NCBI RefSeq assembly: GCF_036785885.1
Contig: NC_092320.1
Coordinates: 20,399,557-20,463,556, forward strand
DNA length: 64,000 bases
DNA from: Coffea arabica
Taxonomy: Eukaryota > Streptophyta > Magnoliopsida > Gentianales > Rubiaceae
Direction: 5' to 3'
Position 1 is the stretch's first letter. Each line of letters begins with the position of its first letter. A program made the translations under genes and the position numbers. Below are positions 56,152 to 64,000 of the stretch, piece by piece. Under the pieces are notes generated by a model. The model did not search any database. It saw nothing but the letters and a program-made list of their open reading frames with translations, and was not told the origin of the DNA.

Positions 56152-59100
56152 ATCAAGACTGTCATTCAATAACAATCTAAGACTCAGAACAACAGTTTAG
56201 AAATAGAATTTCTCAAAAAAAGAGAGAGAGGGAAGTAAGACAGAGAGGATATAAAAACTCACTGTTCACAGCATTTGCTGATCGTACCACTAGTTATTGT
56301 TTATGTGCGTCTTCAAACTTTGGGTAACCAAAAAAAATGAAGAAAGGAAAAACGCAATTAAGCAATGCATAAGAATGAGAAAAACGAAGAGCATGTAGGA
56401 ATAAACAAAGAAGGCTCAGAGCCAACATAAAGTTACCATAAATCCAAAAGAAAGGCAGGAAGGCGGAAACAAAATTCAGCCTAGCTTTATTTGATGTTGA
56501 GGGCATTCGGGCTGGAACCACAAACCTAAATATCATAGAAGAAGTTGCCAAGTACCTTCAGCAGGCAACAACTTGTTGGCCTGTAGGAGAACTTGAACAA
56601 TATGCTACTACTTCAAGGCTTCCCCTAGCAGCTCAACCCTACGCTTCATCTGGATTCTATTCCTCTCTGCATTGGGTTCATACATCGTTTTTTTGACACT
56701 CTCAGACTGTGATGGACCTCTTATCTGCACACCCAAAATTTGAAGCTACCATTGTAGCTGATACTAGTGCAAAACAAGGGAGAGTGACTTTTGTTAACAA
56801 TTAACATGTTTTCCCGTTTCAGCTCCAACTCCTTCAAGCCCTACATGAAAAACTAACCCAAGCTAGGGCTAGAACTAAGAGTACTACTCATAAGTTGATT
56901 CTGATATGACTCAAAGTAATCATGATGAAATGTTTTAAGATTAGATCTGGTTGACTTCAATGACAATTGAACTATTTTTTTTCCTTATTTTCTTTTGATT
57001 CTTTTTGGGGTTACTTTTGAAGTTCATGCATGCTGCTCTAAGTTTCAGACTTCCCTATGCTAGCAAACAAAGTGCAAGCTATGGTTTATTTTAGGACAAC
57101 TTGTTAATTGAATACACACTCACTTGTTGAAGATATTTTATTGAAGTTATATAAATGCAAGAAGTTTTACCTACTAAGAGACATGGTTGAAGCCATTCAA
57201 TCTATTTGCTCTATGATTCTATGAAATACAGACTCAGAATTTGTAGGTCCTAAGACCTGGTAGTATACGCCTCCAATGCATGTTACGAAATTAACAAGTT
57301 ACTAAACACGATTGGTGCACGTGATATGTAACTTGATAACAAGACATGAATTGTAAACTTTAGCTGATCATCTATCATTAAAAAAAAAAAAAAAAGAATT
57401 CAACAAGGAAATTTTCTGAAATTAAATCATCTTCTAAGATAATCATAAAAGTTCTGCGGAGTTTCAATAATAAGTGAACTTTTATAGTGACACCATTTTT
57501 CTTCCTATTTCTTTAATTTTATGATGGTATTGGTTATCATGATGATTACAGTTAATTTATTGATTGAAATCTTTGGAATTCCAGGGAAATGGATTTTGTT
57601 GTGGATTATATGAAGAAAAGGGAAGATGATGACTGTGACAGCTTGATGGCATTTCTTTCAACAAAAGACCTATATAAGAGTCTCATCATCTGATAAGCAT
57701 GGAAACATTGCTTATTTTATAGATGGCATGAACCACCATTTGCCATAAGCCTACACCCAACAAACATATTAACCATATCCTTGCAATTATTTTTACCTTC
57801 CTTCCTTTCTTTCTTTTTTTCTCCTGATATCTCTCATCGATAACTTTACTAGCTTTGAGAAACTGTGGAGGGCGCCTATTGGGAAAGCAGAGACAAGCTG
57901 TGCAGGAAGTTGTGGATAAATTTTTAGCAGTGGTGATTGGAGGAGAAGAAGAAGAAGAAGAAAATTGTAATCGGGTATTTGTTTTTGTGAAAAAATTTCC
58001 ACTTTTTTTAAATTAAATTTACCAGAATAACCGCTGATTTATGCGTTTGGCAGCTTAATTACTGCATGGTCCTGTGTTTGCATGTGTATATATATATATG
58101 CACAGATACACATAAATAATGAAAGAATATGCACTGCTGTTGCACGTATAGTATAGAATGCTTGATGATAGGAATTTGGTCTCCACCGGCCTTGGTGACA
58201 TGCCTTCCTACGATGATGTGTTTTCTTGGAGCCTTGAAGACCAAAAGCATGGTGATTCAAGCTTGCAGCGTTGTCATTGCCGGCAGATGCAAGTTGCGTG
58301 CGATCGAGGAGTTGAAGGGCATATTAGTTTTAAGTTAAAAAATAACTCGAAACCCTTGGAAGTTAAAGTTGTTCTTAAACAAAAGAAAAAGAAATTGAAG
58401 CTGTTATAATCATTAACATCAAAAGATGCATTCATCACAGCCTAATGAATCACCTGAGATTTATGGCAGAAGATGGAGCCTCCAATTCTCTTGGGCCTAA
58501 ATTTGATGCTTTCTATAGGTGGGCTTCTTCTTGGACTAATTGAGCAGCAGACCAATGCATTCATTTCTTGCGCTCTTTCTCTCTTTTTATTTATTTTCTT
58601 GTCCAGACTTTCCTCCTTTGACTCTTCATTCTCTCTGCCCCTTTTCCTTCCCCCTTTCAAACACATAGCTTTGAAAGATACAAATTGAAAAATATCTAGA
58701 GCTGCTAAAATATCTTTGTGTCTAGATATGATCAAACCTTGAAAGAGCTGCTAAAATTTCAGTCTACCTTTCCAAGATCACACCCTTCAATCTACTTTTA
58801 CCCAAAAACCCAGAATGATATATTAAGGTAAAATGAGTTTGATGAAACAGCCCATCTTTTCCCTTTTATATATTATATAGAATGTTTTGTCCATTGTAAC
58901 ACTTCAACTTTCTTGTATTCTAGTTCAAAAGTTATGAGACCTTTAAGTTCTATGTTCCAAGCAACTATATATATTTTTTAAACATTTTTTGGAGATTTTG
59001 ATAGGTCTGCTACAAGGCAACTATATTCTGACCTGCTTCCACATACCCTATCGTTTTATTTTCAATGGATTGAAAATTGTCATATTTGAATTCCATCTAC

Positions 59101-59507
59101 CATAATTATTCATGTATTTCACATAAACTTCTTCATAACATCCCAAAACCTAGTTAATCATATCTAAACGCAAGCATATAGCCGTGCCTTTCGTTTAATA
59201 TGCTTAATCTAAATTGAAAAATATGAGTAAGTTCTCCAAGAAGAAAGAGAAAAGTGCAATTTCAACGTCGAAATTTCGTTAAGTTTTGCAGCTACATGTT
59301 CATGTAAAATGGAAAAAAAAAAAAAAGAGAGAATAGTAATAAAAAAATTAACCCCTTAGATTCAGTATTAATATAACCATTAACACATGTTTATGATGTT
59401 CATAGGAAAATCATATCTACTAACTCAGGCTTCAACGTCTATACCATATGTAAAGGGAGATGCGGTTTTTGGTATAAATAAAATTTTGTCACTTTATATT
59501 TTTTCTA
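56152..59507. other. Intergenic with a weak coding-like remnant
   Basis: Between about 56525 and 56800 (plus strand) one frame reads EEVAKYLQQATTCWPVGELEQ and, after a TGA, VMDLLSAHPKFEATIVADTSA. It looks protein-like but I do not recognise it and no splice-bounded exon is clear. The rest holds A-runs and a short (TA)n near 58085-58100. ORFs at 58129-58735 show no domain. Confidence 0.3.
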
Positions 59508-59979
59508 GGATAAATTACATTTTACCCCCCTGTGGTTTATCCTTTTTTTATATAACCCCCCTATGGTTTCAAAAGTTATACATAACCCCATCATGGTTTG
59601 GATTAAAGTGTCAAAGTAACGGAAATAGTCACTCGTAACGGAACTTCTAAAAATGTCAAAATTACCCTTATAAATACATGACACATTAACCCCCTATGAT
59701 TTTTATATTTTACCATATAACCCCCCTATGGTTTAATACTTTACCATATAACCCTCTTATGATTTTCAAAACATACACATAACCCCCCTTGGTTAATACA
59801 TAAATTTCAACCTTACATAAGGGTATTTTTGACATTTTAGGTGACGCCGTTACGAGTGACTATTTCCATTACTTTGACACTTTAATTCAAACCATAAGGG
59901 GGTTATGTATAGTTTTTGAAACTATAGGGAGGTTATGTGAAAAACGCTAAACCACAGGGGGGTAAAGTAAAATTTGCCC
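59508..59979. mobile_element. MULE-type MITE (472 bp) with perfect 9-bp target duplication
   Basis: Starts GGATAAATTACATTTTACCC and ends GTAAAGTAAAATTTGCCC; long inverted arms of about 180 bp carry CCCCCCTGTGGTTT, CCCCCCTATGGTTT and AGTCACTCGTAACGG. Flanks TTTTTTCTA (59499-59507 and 59980-59988) are identical 9-mers, the Mutator size. No coding. Confidence 0.88.
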
Positions 59980-59988
59980 TTTTTTCTA

Positions 59989-60692
59989 AAATATTCTTAC
60001 GTACTGCCTACCTAATATATTCAACTGCTAATTATGGTTATGAATTATTTATAAATAACTATCTCTTTATGCCTTTTATTTTGATAAATTATTTTAATAT
60101 TTATTGTCAACAATATAAAACCAATTCTTTTAAAAATGATATAACTTTACTCAAACTTTAATAATATTTTTCTATTAGTTGCACAAACGGATCTGAACAC
60201 TTGTCAATAAACAATTTGTGAGGTTAAATGGTGAAGTTCAGGTGGTAGTCAAGAAGAACGGCATCTATCAAGCATCAGCCGCCACGCTAGACGTCAAGAT
60301 ACAAGCCGTGCCCCGGTCTTATTCATGATAACTTATTATATGAATATATTTATGGACCTGTCAAGCTCCCTTCAATTTTAGAAACTATCACTTACAACCC
60401 CTATTTCACCTTTAAAATAACAAAACAAACCCAATATGCTGGCCTGGAGATAAAATTCCCACGAACACCCTAAAATGATCCTCCCATGAACAAATTTTAG
60501 AAAAAGGATAACATTTGAAGGAATAATAAACAACGATTGAGTTGTATTTGAACTCAAATAGCCAAAAAGCCAAAGCACTTCGTTAGCCCTCACTTCTTAT
60601 CCTATAAATAAATTCCCATGAATAACCCAAAATGACACTCCTATGAATAAATTTTACAAGGGGATAAAATTTCAAGGAATAATAAAATACAA
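59989..60692. other. Intergenic between two MITEs, no gene seen
   Basis: AT-rich, no recognised domain. Confidence 0.4.
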
Positions 60693-61419
60693 GGAAAATA
60701 TCAGAAACCTCCCTCGAAGTTTCTTCTAATATTAGTTGGCACTCCTAAAATTTTAAAAATAATTGTAAAAAGCTATATTAACTTTTATTTGATGCATAAT
60801 TCACATATTAAATAAATGAAACTCAAAAATTTTAAAAAAAAAGAAACAAAAGTCACTTTCTTTTCTTTCCCTTTTCTCCAACGTTTTCTTTTACTCATTT
60901 TTTTAGATGACTATACAATATTTCATTTGTAAATTATTATAAATTGAATCTTATTTATCTTTTGCTTTTCATGATTGTAATGGAGTGGGATATGATTTAT
61001 TTACTTATTTTGAGTTGATTTTTTTTATAATGATCGGTATAGTTTAAAGGTTTAGGCACGAGTTGAGAAAAGGTTGGAAAAAATATAAAGTTCATAAGAA
61101 ATCAGTTTCGAACATATATAGCTAAACTAGTGCAAGTGTATTTCTTTGCAAATATATTTTTTATTTTTTAAATTTATATTTTTATGGGATATAGCATTAT
61201 GATGTGATAGTACTACCAGAAATTATTTTTAAGTGATAATTTTTTAAAGTAAATAAAGTTGTATGGGAATATTTTTATTTAGCAAGTAAAAGAGTAGTTT
61301 GGATTTTTAAAAAATTCGTTACACAAATAACAAAAATAAGGGAGGTAAGTGATATTTTTAAAAGTTTAAAGATGCCAGATGAATTAAGAGAAACCTCAGG
61401 GAGGATACTGATATTATCC
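60693..61419. mobile_element. Second MULE-like MITE (727 bp)
   Basis: Left end GGAAAATATCAGAAACCTCC and right end, inverted, GGATAATATCAGTATCCTCC share an imperfect inverted repeat of about 40 bp. Nine-base flanks aaaatacaa (60684-60692) and ataatacaa (61420-61428) match at 8 of 9. AT-rich interior, no coding. Confidence 0.75.
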
Positions 61420-61428
61420 ATAATACAA

Positions 61429-62279
61429 AACAAATATTAATTGAGTTATACGCTTGCCTCATTCTCCCCTTATAATTGTGTCTCACATAAATTCATACAT
61501 CTCTTTCCCAAGTCTTTCACTCCATGCCCACTTCTTCTACCACTGCCACACTTCCCTCGTTCCTCATTTTTCCAAAAAAGTACAGACAAGTACGTGTTCC
61601 TGCACCGATTTATCATGGCTGAATCCTCTATGAACAAAAGTTGATCTCCTCGGACTTTCGAGTGACATGACGAAAGGAACCCATCGGTAGCTGGAAAATT
61701 GATTGTGGTACTGCAAATCACAAGATTGAGGCTGATATGCAAGTAGATGTGGCTGATGAATTCACGATTTCTTGTCTACTATTGGTTGGACTATGTTGTG
61801 ATAGCTTCATGGTTTTGGACACTATTATTCACCTTTTTTTTTAATTTTTTTGCTACGGCAGGATGTTTATAACTGCCGACAGAGATGAGGATTAGACGGC
61901 AAGGGAAGATTTGAAAGTTATGAGGCTGGCCAAGTAATTGAAAAAGGGTAAGATTTGATGAGGGGTGAAAAGGGTGGAGGAAATGGAGTTGGAGTCTTCT
62001 GGTGCCTTCTTCATTTTCATTTCGGTTTTTCGCATTTTTTTTCCCTGAAAATTATGGTTAGGAGTCAGGCCCTTTAACATAGTGAAGGGCGGTAATTGTT
62101 ATTATACAAACCTGAGGGGAGCTTCCTGTAATTAGGCTAAACCTCAGGGAGATATGTGACATTATCGCATATATGTTATACACATGCAAAACATTCTTGC
62201 TGCTTGTTTGCATTTCCTAAAGAAATATATTTGTTGTAGATAATCAGTAGGTGGTGGAAGTTTGTTTCTGGACGGTAGA
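61429..62279. other. Upstream region of the BAHD gene, with a MITE-end fragment
   Basis: Bases about 62110-62165 (aaacctcagggagatatgtgacattatc) resemble the inverted end of the preceding MITE family, but no partner end was found. A TATA-like atatatgttata lies near 62170, about 110 bp before the ATG. No other gene seen. Confidence 0.45.
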
Positions 62280-64000
62280 ATGGGATCCGGATCAGCATCA
62301 TCAAACTCAAAAAAGTCTTTGACATTCAGGGTGACCAGACAAAAGCCTGAGCTGGTCCGTCCGGCCAAGTCCACCCCTAGGGAATTCAAGCTCCTCTCTG
62401 ACATCGACGATCAAGAGGGTCTTCGCACTCAACTCCCCGCCATCCATTTTTACCATAACCATAATAATGATCCCAGGATTAATGGGACCAGGAGGAGATT
62501 AGACCCCGTGAAGGTGATCAGGGAGGCTATTGCGAAGGCTCTGGTGTTCTACTACCCGTTTGCAGGGCGGCTGAGAGAAGGCCCCGGAAGAAAGCTGATG
62601 GTTGAGTGCACGGGAGAGGGTGTTCTGTTCATTGAAGCCGATGCAGACGTGACGCTGGAGCAGTTTGGGGATGCGCTTCAGCCTCCATTCCCGTGCTTGG
62701 ACGAGCTCCTCTATGATGTTCCTCACTCTGGAGGAATCCTTCACTGTCCTTTACTGCTTATACAGGTACAACCCAACAACTGTACCACTCTTTTGTGTCT
62801 TTTTTTTTTTGGTTCGTGAATGTGAAGGTGTCCCCATCACTCTTTCCCAGATTCTTCTAAGTTTCTCAAGGAAGAGGTAAATTGATAGTTGAATACTTGG
62901 CAATACTACCTATTTTTAACGGTAGAAAATTGCTACCCTCTTTTGCGCTAGGATATCCATGATTCTAATCTACACTCTTTTAGATAAATCTCGCCTAGTT
63001 TCGTCTAAGGTGGCGTCTCACATAAATTGGCAACTTCAATGATAAACCTTGTGTGTATCATTGTGACAAGGCTCTACACAGCCTTAGTAATTAGTCTAGC
63101 GAAAGGTTGGAGTACCCTTTAAGTAAAAAAATATGATAAAGGCCCCACAAGTAGGCCTGGCCCTGTCCACTACCAACTAAATTGTTCAGGGAGTGGGCTT
63201 TATTTTTTGTTCTTACACTTGCAATCAATTACTGAGTGCCAATGGGAATTCTGTAAAATGCATCTACAATTATTGTATGAAAAAATTTAGTATCACGATA
63301 CGGAGTAACTATTTGGATTTGGATGAAACTCTTTGGTAGAATTATAAATTCTTAGTTACGATAAATAGCGATTGGAAGTCATAGTAGTGGGTATTTTCAT
63401 ATTTTGTTCCAGTAAGTAGCAGCTAATTAACTAGCTAAACTATGATATTCACTGATCATATATATAACTGTAATGGTATTGTACTATATACGGTTTCAGA
63501 TAGGTACGATTGGTTTCAGGTGCTGTTGGTATGGTTATTATACTTTTTCATGATACTTTGTTGTATTTCATGATGTACAATAAAAGTTATAGAAATGTAC
63601 ATCAAATCATGTAATACAACAAAAGTTATTTGAGTGTACACAAAACCATGAAATGTGTACAACAATCGCACCAGTTATACTTAAGACCAAATGTACCTGT
63701 CCAATTCCCATCATGTAAAACGTTACGCAGGTAACTCGTTTAAGATGCGGTGGTTTCATCTTCGCATATCGCCTAAATCACACCATGGCTGATGGTGCTG
63801 GAGTCAGTCAGTTCATGAATGAGGTGGGAGAAATCGCACGGGGAGCCTCTGCCCCATCTATACAGCCAGTATGGCAGAGAGAGCTCCTCAATGCTAGAGA
63901 CCCGCCAAGGGTGACGTGCACCCACCACGAATACGACCAGGTAGCTGACACCAAGGGATCCATCATTCCCCAGGATGACATGGTCCATCGTTCTTTCTTC
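62280..64000 (+). CDS. BAHD acyltransferase, HSR201/benzyl-alcohol benzoyltransferase-like (5' part)
   Basis: Exon 1 (62280-62765) starts [16 protein letters not shown] at the first ATG and shows the family start [32 protein letters not shown], then [23 protein letters not shown] and [20 protein letters not shown]. The donor follows LLIQ (gtacaa) and the acceptor acgcag precedes [12 protein letters not shown] at 63731, the usual BAHD intron site; intron 965 bp. Exon 2 has the catalytic HTMAD (HxxxD, 63779-63793) and runs off the window in frame ([10 protein letters not shown]), so about 252 of roughly 450 residues are seen. The C-terminal DFGWG motif would lie outside. BAHD enzymes transfer acyl groups from CoA thioesters to alcohols or amines in the cytosol. 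The subgroup resembles benzoyl- or acetyl-CoA:alcohol transferases; the substrate cannot be fixed. Confidence 0.93.

Noticed and set aside
58129..58735. Overlapping open frames on both strands near the (TA)n run
   Set aside because: No domain recognised, frames compete on both strands, and no splice-bounded exon is visible.
62110..62165. Possible third MITE next to the BAHD gene
   Set aside because: Only one end-like sequence seen; no partner inverted repeat or target duplication.

Overview
The window is nuclear DNA from a flowering plant, most likely a eudicot. It is AT-rich and intron-containing, with plant-type heat-shock-factor, auxin-receptor, GARP and BAHD sequences and plant Copia, Athila, Tekay, MULE and hAT elements. 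The species cannot be fixed from sequence alone. Only one host gene looks intact: the 5' part of a BAHD acyltransferase that runs off the right edge (62280-64000). A nuclear tRNA-Asp(GUC) sequence lies at 27418-27489. Most of the rest is transposable element or decayed gene.

Left part (1-16 kb): an isolated TIR1/AFB auxin-receptor exon (808-1300), then two minus-strand heat-shock-factor-like genes in tandem (3203-4568 and 8086-9691). Both are damaged and both lack the recognition-helix arginine. A 1.83-kb solo LTR with a perfect 5-bp target duplication (5904-7735) lies between them. At 12299-16033 there is a young, complete but gag-only Copia element with two 860-bp LTRs.

16-27 kb: a 6.1-kb Mutator-like element (16157-22273). 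Its transposase is closed by stops that mostly look like C-to-T changes, while a convergent zf-GRF/transmembrane ORF remains open. A 482-bp hAT deletion derivative follows (24742-25223).

27.4-53 kb: a nest of minus-strand LTR retrotransposons. A decayed Athila-like LTR (C) abuts the tRNA-Asp sequence. It is split by Athila-like element B (27767-51338, 335-bp LTRs, no RT or integrase). B is split by related element A (31789-47392, 1.53-kb LTRs, gag-pol plus ATHILA-type ORF). A's 5' LTR is split by a 3.16-kb Tekay/Del-type solo LTR (43863-47018). The B, A and Tekay insertions each have a perfect 5-bp target duplication. A and B use a tRNA-Asp primer site and share a polypurine-tract-plus-hairpin module that occurs twice in each. 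A truncated TRIM-like element (D, 51774-53046) closes the nest.

53-64 kb: a GARP-domain exon fragment, a hAT-type MITE (55785-56151), two MULE-type MITEs with 9-bp target duplications (59508-59979 and 60693-61419), and the BAHD gene. No bacterial-type operon, CRISPR array or rRNA was seen.
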